64,000 nt of DNA. Source: Verrucomicrobiales bacterium (GTDB taxonomy: Bacteria > Verrucomicrobiota > Verrucomicrobiia > Limisphaerales > J093). Position 1 is the first letter of the stretch, and the number at the start of each line of letters is the position of its first letter. The stretch lies in NCBI GenBank assembly GCA_024233305.1, contig JACKPV010000038.1, positions 52,134 to 116,133 of the forward strand. Direction: 5' to 3'. Position numbers and translations under genes: made by a program. The notes under the pieces were generated by a model. That model did no database searches, was not told the DNA's origin, and saw only the letters and a program-made list of their open reading frames with translations. Below, piece by piece: positions 11,141 to 20,349 of the stretch.

Positions 11141-13794
11141 AGCCCCCCGCCCCTTCCGAGTCCCGCGTGCCGCGCTGGTCGAACCCTCCCTGGCTGGGGG
11201 TGCTGCTGGCCCTGGCCGCGATTCTCCTGCTGCTCTTCAACCAGAGTTTTCAGGGGGGCAGCATTCTGTTCTCGAGCGACGGACCGCTCGGAGTGAACGC
11301 CGCCGCCTACGCGGCGATGCCCGCGGCGTTCACCGGCATGTGGCAGGATTTGAACTGGGTGGGCAGCGCGGTGGGGAGCGCCTTCCCCAGCACCACTTAC
11401 GGATTGCTCTGGCTGCTGGGACCGCTCTGGTTCGCGAAGCTGTACGCGCCGGCGTCCCTGCTCCTGCTGGGCTTGAGCGCCTGGGTCTTCTTCCGCCAAC
11501 TCCGCTTCCGGCCCGCGGTCTGCCTGCTCGCGGCGCTGGCGGCGGCACTGAACACGGACTTCTTCAGTTATGCCTGCTGGGGGCTGGGCACGCTGGCGCT
11601 GGCGGTGGCCGCGACGTTCCTGGCTCTCGCGGCCCTCGTGACCCCCGTGCCTTCACGCCGCTGGATCAAGGACGCGCTCGCCGGTCTGGCGGTGGGCATG
11701 GCGGTCATGGAAGGTTTCGACAGCGGCGCGATCCTCAGCCTCTACGTGGCCGCGTTCGTGCTTTTCCAAGCCTGGCAGGCCGGCCGCTTGGAGGGATTGG
11801 GACGGGGCGTCGGGCGGCTGGGAATCGTTGCGGGCATGGCGGTTTTCATTGCGGCCCAGGCGTTGACGGTGTTGATCGGCACGCAGGTCAAGGGCGTGGT
11901 GGGGATGGAGCAGGATCAGGCGACCCGCGCGCAACGGTGGGACGAGGCGACGCAGTGGAGTCTGCCGAAGCTCGAGACCTTGCGCACGGTGGTGCCGGGC
12001 CTGTTCGGTTACCGGATGGACACGCCCGACGGCGGCGGCTACTGGGGGCGGGTGGGGGAGTCGCCGGTGGATCCGGCGGCCTTCCGACGCCATTCGGGCG
12101 CGGGGCATTACGCGGGAGTGCCGGTGGTTTTGCTGGGGGTGTTTGGGTTGGTGCAGTCGATGCGGCGGAAAGGGGGGGCGTTGCGGGATGGGGAGCGCCG
12201 ATGGGTGTGGTTCTGGGCGGGGGCGGCGATGGTCTCGATTGCCTTCGCGTGGGGCCGGCACGCCCCGTTCTACCGGTTGGTTTACGCGCTGCCGTATTTC
12301 TCGACGATCCGGAATCCGATCAAGTTTCTGCATCCATTCAGCCTGGCGCTGGTGGTGTTGTTCGCGTATGGGGCGGAGGCGTTCGCCCGGCTCTACGCGG
12401 CGGAAACCGCGCAGCGGCTGCGGGGTTTCCGGGCTGCGCTTGGCGTCTGGTGGGGGCAGGCGGGCGGTTGGGAGAAGCGCTGGTTCACGGCGGTGAACTG
12501 GGCCATCGGCGGGATCATTCTCAGCTGGTTGATGTACGGGGCCTCGAAGCGGTCCCTGGAGGCGCAACTCGTGCAGACGGTTCCCACCGATGCGGCCAAC
12601 GCCGCCTTGATCGCGGGATTCAGTCTGCGCGAGGTCGGCTGGTCGGTGTTGTTCCTGATCCTGACGGTCGCGATCATGGCGTTGATGGCCGCGCGGATTC
12701 TGGGCGGCGCCCGGTTGCGCTGGGGCCTGCTCGGGCTCGGCTTGTTGGTGGCGGCGGACCTCGGACGGGCGAACCGGCCCTGGGTGAAGTACTGGGAGTT
12801 CGCGGATTACTACGCCCCGGACGCCCTTACCCGGTTGCTCGGCGAGGCGGCCCAGGAGCATCGGGTGGCGATTCTCTCCGGCGGCGTCTGGACCCAGCCG
12901 GCCCTCTTGCAGCCGCTCCAGCAGGCGGGGTTCATTCCGCACGTGCAGATGTTGCAGCAGCTCTACCGCGGCCAATGGTTGCAGCACCAGTTCCGCTACT
13001 ACAACGTCCAGTCACTGGACGTGGTGCAGGAACCGCGGATGCCGGTCGACAAGTCCCGCTACCTGGCGGCCTTCGCGGCGCGCGGCGTCAATGGCGAATT
13101 GCGGCTCTGGGAATTGACCAACACGCGGTTCCTCCTCGGGCTCGGCGGCGATGTGGTCACGATTCTCAATGAGCAGATGGACACCGCCCGCCAGCGCCTC
13201 CGACAGCACACCGCCTTCACCGTTGCGCAGCCGCCCGGCGGAACCTCCTTCCAGGTCAGGACCAACTCAGCCGGTCCGTTCGCCGTGATCGAGTTCACCG
13301 GCGCCCTGCCCCGGGCGGCGCTCTACTCGCGCTGGCAGGTGGAAACGAATGACGACCGGGCCCTCCAGCGCCTCGCCGATCCGTTGTTCGAGCCCGCCGA
13401 GAAAGTGCTCGTCTCCGACCCGCTTCCGCCGCCCGCGTCGCCGGGGGGGGAGGCATCCGGGGCTGACGCGCCGTCGAACTCGAAGGTCTCGTTCGTGGAT
13501 TATGCGCCCAAGCGACTGATCCTCGAGGCCACACCGGATCGGCCGTCGGTGTTGCTGCTCAACGATCATTATGCGCCGGGATGGCGGGTCTTCGTGGACG
13601 ACCGGGAAGCGCCGCTCCTTCGCTGCAATTACCTCATGCGCGGCGTGTTCCTTGAGCCGGGCCGGCATCGTGTCGAATTCCGCTACCGGGCTTCCGTGGT
13701 CCCGTTCCTGATCAGCCTGGCGGCCCTCGGCGCCGGCGCAGCGCTGTGGACGATCATGGTGGTGCGCGGTCGTCGGCCCGGGGATGCCGTCTGA
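11137..13794 (+). CDS. YfhO-family multi-spanning membrane protein
   Basis: An 885-residue inner-membrane protein with about a dozen hydrophobic helices followed by a C-terminal soluble region. Family features: the loop RMDTPDGGGYWGRVG (about 290-305), the helix YALPYFSTIRNPIKF (about 385-400), and the C-terminal signature NDHYAPGWRVFVDDREAPLL then GVFLEPGRHRVEFRYR before a last helix. YfhO relatives are GT-C-like membrane glycosyltransferases that use lipid-linked sugars for envelope polymers; that role is inferred here. ATG 11137 overlaps the methyltransferase stop; a longer frame from 10912 only duplicates the coding region of that gene in another frame. About 275 bases without a gene follow before the cytochrome cluster. 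Confidence 0.85.
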   Translation: MKPPAPSESRVPRWSNPPWLGVLLALAAILLLLFNQSFQGGSILFSSDGPLGVNAAAYAAMPAAFTGMWQDLNWVGSAVGSAFPSTTYGLLWLLGPLWFAKLYAPASLLLLGLSAWVFFRQLRFRPAVCLLAALAAALNTDFFSYACWGLGTLALAVAATFLALAALVTPVPSRRWIKDALAGLAVGMAVMEGFDSGAILSLYVAAFVLFQAWQAGRLEGLGRGVGRLGIVAGMAVFIAAQALTVLIGTQVKGVVGMEQDQATRAQRWDEATQWSLPKLETLRTVVPGLFGYRMDTPDGGGYWGRVGESPVDPAAFRRHSGAGHYAGVPVVLLGVFGLVQSMRRKGGALRDGERRWVWFWAGAAMVSIAFAWGRHAPFYRLVYALPYFSTIRNPIKFLHPFSLALVVLFAYGAEAFARLYAAETAQRLRGFRAALGVWWGQAGGWEKRWFTAVNWAIGGIILSWLMYGASKRSLEAQLVQTVPTDAANAALIAGFSLREVGWSVLFLILTVAIMALMAARILGGARLRWGLLGLGLLVAADLGRANRPWVKYWEFADYYAPDALTRLLGEAAQEHRVAILSGGVWTQPALLQPLQQAGFIPHVQMLQQLYRGQWLQHQFRYYNVQSLDVVQEPRMPVDKSRYLAAFAARGVNGELRLWELTNTRFLLGLGGDVVTILNEQMDTARQRLRQHTAFTVAQPPGGTSFQVRTNSAGPFAVIEFTGALPRAALYSRWQVETNDDRALQRLADPLFEPAEKVLVSDPLPPPASPGGEASGADAPSNSKVSFVDYAPKRLILEATPDRPSVLLLNDHYAPGWRVFVDDREAPLLRCNYLMRGVFLEPGRHRVEFRYRASVVPFLISLAALGAGAALWTIMVVRGRRPGDAV

Positions 13795-14069
13795 ACCCGC
13801 ATGGCGCCGGGTCCCGCGGCGCCACGCGCGAGTTTCCCGTCCGGTCCGGCGGGACGGCCCGGGCGCCGGTTCAAGGCGGTGGATGGCCGCTTCCACCGGC
13901 TCTCGATTCCTCGTGAATCCCGGCGAAGGATTTGTCTTGATTGATCAGTAATCAAAATCCACCGAGCTTCAAAGGTCACCTATGCTTATTAAAGCATGTA
14001 GGAGATATGACAAAAAAGGGTGAAGGCGGAGCAATAGGCGTGTAGCGCATTTCCGGCGAAAAAGGGCTA

Positions 14070-14984
14070 ATGAAGCGCAATTCGATGTGCGCCATGGCCA
14101 GAAGACGACCGAATCCTGAGAACGCCGAAGCGGTAGCAGCCCTTAGCCGCCCGGCCCCGTCTGCCCTGTCCACCCGTTCCCGCCCGCCCTCCGGCGGCCG
14201 TCGTTGGCGGTGGCTGGCGGCAATCACCGTGGGGATTGCCGGGGTGGCGGGATTCGTGGCGTGCAGTTCGCTCGACCGGACGGTGGTGGCCCCGCCGCAC
14301 ATTGCGGGCGCAGAGTATATCGGGGATGAGGATTGCAGCATCTGCCACGAGGACATTACCGCGGGCTTCCATTCTGCCAGTCACGCCCGGTTGCTGGCGC
14401 AGAGCGACAATGCCCTGGGTTCCGGGTGCGAAGTCTGCCACGGACCGGGCAGCCTGCACAGCGACGCCGGAGGCGGCCGTGGCAACATCATCAATCCGAA
14501 GCAGGACCCCACGATTTGTTTTGACTGTCACCTGGACATCCGGGGCCGGTTCCTGCTGCCGTCGCGGCATCCGGTCACCGATCCGCACCGGGTCGCGCAG
14601 GGCGGGATGACCTGCACCGAATGCCATTCGCCGCACAAGGGGGACGCGATGCCGGGCGGGGGCGGGGTTTCGGCGCTGGCTTACAACGAGGAGTGCCTGC
14701 GGTGCCACAGCGCCCAACGGGGGCCCTATGTTTTCGAGCACGAGGCCATGCGGGAGGGCTGCAATGTCTGTCATGACGCGCACGGGTCGGTGAATGACAA
14801 GTTGCTGGTCGCCCGTAACGCCAGCCTTTGCCTGCGCTGCCATTTCCAGCAGCAGACGGGTCCCGGCGTGGTGCTGATCGGCGGCCAGAACCACGCTGAT
14901 TTCCTGGGCCGCGGCACGTGCTGGACCTCCGGTTGTCACGAGGCGGTCCACGGTTCCCGGGTTTCCTCCTCGCTGCGTTACTAA
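14070..14984 (+). CDS. Octaheme MtrA/DmsE-like c-type cytochrome
   Basis: A 304-residue exported multiheme cytochrome, probably the periplasmic or barrel-inserted electron carrier of an outer-membrane conduit. After a basic leader comes one hydrophobic segment (about 48-64) ending in FVACSS, which could be a signal anchor or a lipoprotein site. Seven CxxCH heme motifs start at Cys89, 120, 150, 182, 209, 231 and 254, and an eighth is the expanded CWTSGCH at 284 (CX4CH). The ending GTCWTSGCHEAVHGS resembles DmsE/MtrA-type cytochromes. A Shine-Dalgarno-like AAAGGG lies just before the ATG. The next gene, six bases downstream, is an MtrB/PioB-like barrel, the usual partner. Assignment to electron export is inferred from this context. 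Confidence 0.85.
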   Translation: MKRNSMCAMARRRPNPENAEAVAALSRPAPSALSTRSRPPSGGRRWRWLAAITVGIAGVAGFVACSSLDRTVVAPPHIAGAEYIGDEDCSICHEDITAGFHSASHARLLAQSDNALGSGCEVCHGPGSLHSDAGGGRGNIINPKQDPTICFDCHLDIRGRFLLPSRHPVTDPHRVAQGGMTCTECHSPHKGDAMPGGGGVSALAYNEECLRCHSAQRGPYVFEHEAMREGCNVCHDAHGSVNDKLLVARNASLCLRCHFQQQTGPGVVLIGGQNHADFLGRGTCWTSGCHEAVHGSRVSSSLRY

Positions 14985-14990
14985 GGACCA

Positions 14991-17150
14991 ATGCCCATGA
15001 AGCCAACCACTTCCCATCGCCGACGGATCCGCAATTTCACCCGCACCACCTGCGCCCTGCTCGGGGGCGTGCTGGCCGGTTGGGTGGGTTGGGCGCAGGA
15101 CGAAGAACCGGTCGCCGCGGCCGCCGAAGAGGAGACGGATGTCGCGCTCGAGGAGACCGACGCCGAGGCGACGGATGAAATCGTCGAAGAGGAACCGCTG
15201 AATCTGGTCAACTGGGTGGAATTTGGCGCGGGCGGGACGTTCGTCGACGGCAGCCGCGCGGAATACCAGCGCCGACGCCAGACCCCCGAGGTCTTCGGCG
15301 GTGTCACGGATTTCCATTACGAACGGGAACTCGGCAAGGGGTGGACCCTGGGCCTGGACGGACGGGGGCTGTTTGACGACCAGGACTATGCCGTCGACCT
15401 GGACCTGACGCGGCTGGATCGGGGCTATGTCCGCACCGGCTACCATCAATTCCGGACCTGGTACAACGGCGCGGGCGGTTATCTGCCGCTGGATGGCTCG
15501 TGGTATGAGTTGTACGACACCGAGTTGTACACCGACCGCGGCGAGTTCTGGTTCGAGGGGGGGCTGACACTGCCGGATCTGCCTGAATTCGCGGTGACCT
15601 ACCGTCACCAGTTCCGCGACGGCACGAAGAATTCGACGAGTTGGGGGCCCGTGGGCGTCACCGGGCTGCCGCCGGGCGCCGATCAGCGGGGAATCGTGCC
15701 CGGCTTCCTGGGCCTGGATGAGGTGCGGGACATTTTCACCGCCGACGTGAAACATCGTTTCGGGGAGACCAGCATCGATCTGGGCATTCGCTACGAGGCC
15801 GGCAAGATTGACGACACGCGGAACATGCGCTGGTCCCCCGGGCAGCCGGGCGATGCGCATGTGACGCAGCGCGACACCGTGGACGACGATCTGTTCAACG
15901 TGCATTCGGTCGTGGAATCGCGCCTCAGCGAGAAGGCCGTGCTCACCGTCGGTTACGCTTACACCGACCTGAACACCGACCACAGCGGCTACCGGGTTTA
16001 CGGCGTTGCCTACGATCCCGATTTGGGACAGCGCCTGCCGAATCCCTCGACCTACGGCAACCTTGCCGGCGGCTCCCTCTCGAGCCAGCACACCGGCAGC
16101 GTGAACGTCCTGCTGACCCTCGCCGAGAAGCTCCTCCTGATCCCCTCGGTGCGCATCGAACAACAGGATCTGTCGTCGCAGTCCTTCTACAACCAACCTG
16201 CCGACCGCCTGTCGCCGGCCTACGGCGCGAACAGCGATCGCGGGTTCCTGGAACTGTCCGAGAATCTCGAGTTGCGCTACACCGGCCTCGCCAACTGGGT
16301 CCTTTACGCGCGCGGCAACTGGATGCAGGGCTCGGGCGATCTTCAGGAGGATTGGAACAACCTGACCACCGGGAGCAACGTGATCCGGCGGGACACCGAT
16401 GACACGCGATCCACGCAGAAGTATTCCGCCGGCGCCAACTGGTACCCGTGGCGGGCGGTCAGTTTCTCGGGTCAGTACTATCACAAAATCCGGGACAACG
16501 ATTACGACCACCGGCTGGATTCGACGTCCAATTCTGCCTCGAGTCCGCTGCGCTACCCGGCCTTCCTCAATGCGCAGCACTTCGATACGGACGATGTGAA
16601 CTTCCGGGTGACGGTGCGGCCCCGGTCCAATTTGAGTTTGATGGGCCGTTACGATTTCCAGCTCACCACGATCGAGAGCCGGCCGGATCAACTGGCCAAT
16701 CTGCAGACCAGCGACACGACCAGCCACGTGGTCAGCGGCGCGGTCTCCTGGGTGCCGTTCTCCCGGGTTTATCTGATGGCGAACGTGAGCTACGTCTGGG
16801 ACCGGACCGATACGCGGGCGGATGATTTCACCGCGACGGTCGCGGATGCCCGCAACGATTACTGGACCACGACCTTCGGCATCGGCTACGCGCTTGATGA
16901 GAAGACGGACCTCCAGGCCCAGTACGTTCACTACCTGGCGGACAACTACGTAGATGACTCGTCCGTCACCGTGCCCTACGGGGCGGGGTTCCAGGAGCAC
17001 GGCGTGACCGTGGGGCTCACGCGCCAACTCAACGCCCGCACCCGGCTGGGTTTGAACTACGGCTACTTCAACAACTCCGACGAGATGTCCGGCAACCACC
17101 TCGATTACGAAGCCCACCTCGTCTACAGCACTTTGCAGTATCGATTCTGA
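14991..17150 (+). CDS. MtrB/PioB-like outer-membrane beta-barrel porin
   Basis: A 719-residue outer-membrane protein. A signal peptide (about 1-37, ending GWVGWAQ) is followed by a very acidic linker of about 35 residues rich in Glu/Ala/Thr, then repeated amphipathic beta-strands with many aromatic girdle residues up to the terminal phenylalanine (LQYRF), as expected for a barrel recognised by BamA. Strand pairs such as FGETSIDLGIRYE and TGLANWVLYARGNWMQG recur across the protein. In porin-cytochrome complexes the barrel sheathes a multiheme cytochrome and lets electrons cross the outer membrane. The AAGGA before the gene overlaps the previous stop, so the second ATG at 14997 is also possible. 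It lies between two multiheme cytochrome genes. Confidence 0.85.
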   Translation: MPMKPTTSHRRRIRNFTRTTCALLGGVLAGWVGWAQDEEPVAAAAEEETDVALEETDAEATDEIVEEEPLNLVNWVEFGAGGTFVDGSRAEYQRRRQTPEVFGGVTDFHYERELGKGWTLGLDGRGLFDDQDYAVDLDLTRLDRGYVRTGYHQFRTWYNGAGGYLPLDGSWYELYDTELYTDRGEFWFEGGLTLPDLPEFAVTYRHQFRDGTKNSTSWGPVGVTGLPPGADQRGIVPGFLGLDEVRDIFTADVKHRFGETSIDLGIRYEAGKIDDTRNMRWSPGQPGDAHVTQRDTVDDDLFNVHSVVESRLSEKAVLTVGYAYTDLNTDHSGYRVYGVAYDPDLGQRLPNPSTYGNLAGGSLSSQHTGSVNVLLTLAEKLLLIPSVRIEQQDLSSQSFYNQPADRLSPAYGANSDRGFLELSENLELRYTGLANWVLYARGNWMQGSGDLQEDWNNLTTGSNVIRRDTDDTRSTQKYSAGANWYPWRAVSFSGQYYHKIRDNDYDHRLDSTSNSASSPLRYPAFLNAQHFDTDDVNFRVTVRPRSNLSLMGRYDFQLTTIESRPDQLANLQTSDTTSHVVSGAVSWVPFSRVYLMANVSYVWDRTDTRADDFTATVADARNDYWTTTFGIGYALDEKTDLQAQYVHYLADNYVDDSSVTVPYGAGFQEHGVTVGLTRQLNARTRLGLNYGYFNNSDEMSGNHLDYEAHLVYSTLQYRF

Positions 17151-17187
17151 CTGAGACAGAACCTCCCATACAGAGAGGGTAATTACC

Positions 17188-18858
17188 ATGAATGCACTAC
17201 GCAGATCGTCCGGAACCGTGATGGTGGCGGTGCTGGCGGGGGCGTTGCTCCCCGGCGCACTGGGCCAGGAAGAACCCGCAGAGAAACAGGAAATGTACAA
17301 GCCGATGCATGCGGCCGTGGGGGGACTCGATCCCCGCCCGTACCTGCATACGCTGATCAAGGAGGGCGGGAACCTCACCCTGGAATGGCAGGGCCTGACG
17401 CCGCCGTACCAGGTCGAGAGCACGGCCTCCTTGAATGATCCCGCCTGGCAGATGGTCGGCGATCCGGTGGCCGGCAACTCGCTGACCGTGCCGGCGGACG
17501 GGGACATGGCCTTCTTCCGCGTTGATGGCGGCACGCCCTACTACGTGGGCGCGATGGTCTGCGGCGCCTGCCATCGCGGCACCCATGCCGACTGGACCGA
17601 GACGCACCACGCCCACGCGCTCGATACGCTGAAGAACATTGGCATGGACAAGAACCAGCGTTGTCTGGGCTGCCATGTTGTCGGCCTGGGGTTGCCCACG
17701 GGCTTCGTCAGCACGGCCCAGACCCCGCATCTGGGCGGCGTGCAGTGTGAGAACTGCCACGGACCCGGCGGGCTGCATCTGAGCAACGTGCGGGATGAGA
17801 CGCTGCAGCCCAAGGTGACGCTGGCGGCGGAGACCTGTGGCGGCTGCCACACCGACGCGCACCATCCGACGTACGATGAGTGGCTTGACTCCCGCCATGC
17901 GACCATGGACGAGCACGTCGGCGAAGGCTTCATCGAACAGGGCGAGGCGCGGATGGCCCAATGCGGCGCGTGCCACTCGGGCGCGGTGCGGATGGCGATG
18001 CTCAAGCATTGGGACGAACTGCAAAGCGATCCGAACGCCCAGCTTGCCTATCCCACGGGCGAAGACGCCGCCTATTTCACAATCGAGTGCGCCGTCTGCC
18101 ACAACGCCCACGAGGCGACCGAGCACGCCCAGTTGCGGAACCCGCGCGCGTCGCTCAAGGACTTCTCCTACAACACTTCGAGCACGACTTCCTTCGCGGA
18201 GCAATACGATCCCGAAGTGCAACTCTGCGCCCAGTGCCACAACATGCGCGGCGCCACCTGGAGCAGCAGTTCGCGCCCGCCGCATCACTCGGTGCAATAC
18301 AACGTGCTCATCGGCCGGGGCGGCGTGGATCCCGAGGATCAGCAGATCCTGCGCGCCCACAGCATGATCGACGAGCAGTGCGCCCATTGTCACACGCACG
18401 GTCATGAGGTCGACAGCCCGACCGAGGAAGACCCGAATTACACGGGCCACACGTTCCGTCCGACCTTCGTCGGTTGTGTGGATTGCCACGGTTCGGAAGA
18501 GGTCGGCGAATTGCTGGCCGAGGGCGCCAAGCTCGCCACCAAGAGCCGGATGGCCGGGTTGGTGGACCTGCTCAATGAGTGGGCGTTGACGAAGGCTCCA
18601 GAGGAACTGCGGACCAAGTACGGCACGCTGGCCTGGGAATACAGCAACGTCGGCCAGATCTCGAATCCGGACGGCACCGTTGGTCCGGGACCGAGCAGCG
18701 CCGAGCAGGCGATGATCCCGGACGGCATCAAGCAGGCGCGGTTCAACCTGTATCTGATCGAGCACGATGCCAGCTATGGCATTCACAACGGCGCCTATAC
18801 GCGGCGACTGATTGACATCGCCAAGGGGATGGTGCAAGCGGAACTGGCCGCGCCCTGA
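17188..18858 (+). CDS. Nine-heme c-type cytochrome with N-terminal beta-domain
   Basis: A 556-residue exported cytochrome. The signal peptide is about 1-26. Residues about 45-115 form a small beta-domain (NLTLEWQGLTPPYQVES...LNDPAWQMV) of the type found in many verrucomicrobial secreted proteins. Nine CxxCH motifs follow, starting at Cys125, 159, 187, 217, 259, 301, 347, 398 and 430, with extra histidines such as ETHHAHAL and HTDAHH available as distal ligands. The spacing GCHVVGLGLPTGF...GVQCENCHGPGGLH is typical of the cytochrome c554-like fold. The heme-free C-terminal ~125 residues are helical. A strong GAGAGGG-like ribosome site (17173-17179) precedes the start. Position after the barrel gene suggests the outer-surface terminal reductase or a periplasmic relay; surface location is my inference. 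Confidence 0.85.
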   Translation: MNALRRSSGTVMVAVLAGALLPGALGQEEPAEKQEMYKPMHAAVGGLDPRPYLHTLIKEGGNLTLEWQGLTPPYQVESTASLNDPAWQMVGDPVAGNSLTVPADGDMAFFRVDGGTPYYVGAMVCGACHRGTHADWTETHHAHALDTLKNIGMDKNQRCLGCHVVGLGLPTGFVSTAQTPHLGGVQCENCHGPGGLHLSNVRDETLQPKVTLAAETCGGCHTDAHHPTYDEWLDSRHATMDEHVGEGFIEQGEARMAQCGACHSGAVRMAMLKHWDELQSDPNAQLAYPTGEDAAYFTIECAVCHNAHEATEHAQLRNPRASLKDFSYNTSSTTSFAEQYDPEVQLCAQCHNMRGATWSSSSRPPHHSVQYNVLIGRGGVDPEDQQILRAHSMIDEQCAHCHTHGHEVDSPTEEDPNYTGHTFRPTFVGCVDCHGSEEVGELLAEGAKLATKSRMAGLVDLLNEWALTKAPEELRTKYGTLAWEYSNVGQISNPDGTVGPGPSSAEQAMIPDGIKQARFNLYLIEHDASYGIHNGAYTRRLIDIAKGMVQAELAAP

Positions 18859-18965
18859 AGCGAAGCCCTGACGCCGGCCCGGCGGGATTGAACATCGCGC
18901 CGGGTCCGGGCGTCGAACCAACTGACGGTTAAGAGTAACCAAAACTGAAAGACAAGCAGAAGAGT

Positions 18966-19313
18966 ATGAAGTATATCGCGATCATCGCCGCCCTGGCCTT
19001 CGTCGGGGGAACCGCCACCATGCGCGCCGCGGACGAAGCGGCCCTCGCCAAGGCCAAGGTGGTCTACGAGAAGGAATGCGCCAAGTGCCACGGCAAGGAG
19101 GGCAAGGGCGACACCAAAATGGGACAGAAGCTGGGCTGCAAGGACTACTCAAAGGCCGAGGTGCAGTCCAAGATGAAGGACGAGGAGGCGTTCAAGGCCA
19201 TCAAGGAAGGGCTGAAAAAGGACGGCAAGACCCTGATGAAGCCCACCAAGGGCGTCAATGATCAGCAGATCAAGGACCTGGTCGCCTACATGCGCAAGCT
19301 GAAGAAGGACTGA
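18966..19313 (+). CDS. Small monoheme cytochrome c
   Basis: A 115-residue periplasmic class I cytochrome. A signal peptide covers about 1-21. The heme motif CAKCH starts at Cys38, Met91 (KTLMKPTKGV) is the likely distal ligand, and the terminal helix QQIKDLVAYMRKLKK is characteristic. It is lysine-rich, suited to docking with acidic partners. It sits 107 bases after the nine-heme cytochrome and is closed by a strong terminator, so it is the last gene of the electron-transfer cluster and could shuttle electrons across the periplasm to the conduit. Confidence 0.9.
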   Translation: MKYIAIIAALAFVGGTATMRAADEAALAKAKVVYEKECAKCHGKEGKGDTKMGQKLGCKDYSKAEVQSKMKDEEAFKAIKEGLKKDGKTLMKPTKGVNDQQIKDLVAYMRKLKKD

Positions 19314-19344
19314 TTCGACCGCACGATTTTTTCTGCGCATCAAG

Positions 19345-19373
19345 CCCGGCGGGTGACGCCCGCCGGGTTTTTT
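19345..19373 (+). terminator. Rho-independent terminator after cytochrome cluster
   Basis: A perfect GC-rich stem CCCGGCGGG / CCCGCCGGG with a short TGACG loop is followed by TTTTTT. It starts about 30 bases after the monoheme cytochrome stop. Confidence 0.9.
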
Positions 19374-19747
19374 GTGCCTCGGGCCGGAAACGGCGGGGCG
19401 CTACGGGTTTTCTTCGTCGGTATCGATGTCTCGCGCAGCCAACTTGCTGTAGGCCATGGAGATGGCCCGTAGCCCTGCTGCGATCTCTCAGCTTGATGAT
19501 GGTGTGTCCGTGGTTATGGGTTTTGCTTTCGCCGCCACGGCATGCCGCCGTGGCTGTTGAGGGCCGCGGATTGTGTTCCCTTCCGGGGGGGGGTGACACT
19601 GACCGGCGGAGGGCAGGGCTACCGCAGGCCGTTTTCGATCACCGAAGCCGCTCTCTCCGACCCATCAATGCCATCGCGCGCCGGGACCCGCCGCCTGCTC
19701 TCCCTGCTTTCCCTCCGGCGGGGGTGGGCTTATGTTGCCCGCCGGCT
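19374..19747. other. Intergenic region without a convincing gene
   Basis: About 370 bases between the terminator and trpG/pabA. No protein-like frame, tRNA or clear repeat was seen; it probably contains the promoter of the following gene. Confidence 0.45.
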
Positions 19748-20311
19748 ATGATGCTGGTCATCGACAACTACGATTCGTTCACCTTCAACCTGGTGCAGTA
19801 TCTCGGCGAGCTGGGCGCGGCGTTGCAGGTGCATCGCAATGACCAGATCACTCTGGACCAGATCGATTCCCTCAAGCCGGATCGGATCCTGATTTCGCCG
19901 GGGCCGTGCAGTCCGCGTGAGGCCGGGCTCTCCAACGACATCATCCGGCGGTATTCGGGAAAAGTGCCCATCCTCGGCGTCTGCCTGGGGCATCAGTGCA
20001 TCGGGCAGGTGTTTGGCGGCACGGTCGATCGCAACCACCGCATCATGCACGGCAAGACCTCGCAAATCCGCCACAACGGGCAGGGCGTGTTCGCGGGATT
20101 GCCCAGTCCGCTCGCCGCCACCCGGTATCACTCGCTGGTGGTGCTGCCCGGCACGGTGCCGGACTGTCTCGAAGTCACGGCCGAGACCGAGGAGGGCGAG
20201 GTGATGGGGTTGCGACACCGGGAATGGCCGGTGTTCGGGGTGCAGTTCCATCCCGAGAGCATTCTCAGCGAGCACGGCCACGCGTTGCTCCGCAATTTCC
20301 TCGCCGTTTGA
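19748..20311 (+). CDS. trpG: Anthranilate/aminodeoxychorismate synthase glutaminase subunit
   Basis: A 187-residue class I glutamine amidotransferase that supplies ammonia from glutamine to the chorismate-using subunit for tryptophan or folate synthesis. The triad is visible: Cys79 in GVCLGHQCIG, His168 and Glu170 in VQFHPESIL. The oxyanion-strand block ILISPGPCSPREAG is also standard. The start is ATG 19748, giving MMLVIDNYDSFTFNL; ATG 19751 is equally possible. No chorismate-binding partner (TrpE/PabB) lies beside it, so the choice between trpG and pabA stays open; many bacteria use one protein for both. Confidence 0.9.
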   Translation: MMLVIDNYDSFTFNLVQYLGELGAALQVHRNDQITLDQIDSLKPDRILISPGPCSPREAGLSNDIIRRYSGKVPILGVCLGHQCIGQVFGGTVDRNHRIMHGKTSQIRHNGQGVFAGLPSPLAATRYHSLVVLPGTVPDCLEVTAETEEGEVMGLRHREWPVFGVQFHPESILSEHGHALLRNFLAV

Positions 20312-20349
20312 ACGCCCCGCATGTCGTCCGCACTCGTCAGGCCCTGGCA

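Noticed and set aside
14067..17534. A 1155-codon frame antisense to the cytochrome/barrel genes
   Set aside because: The plus strand holds clear multiheme motifs and a barrel; the antisense frame is a by-product of GC bias.
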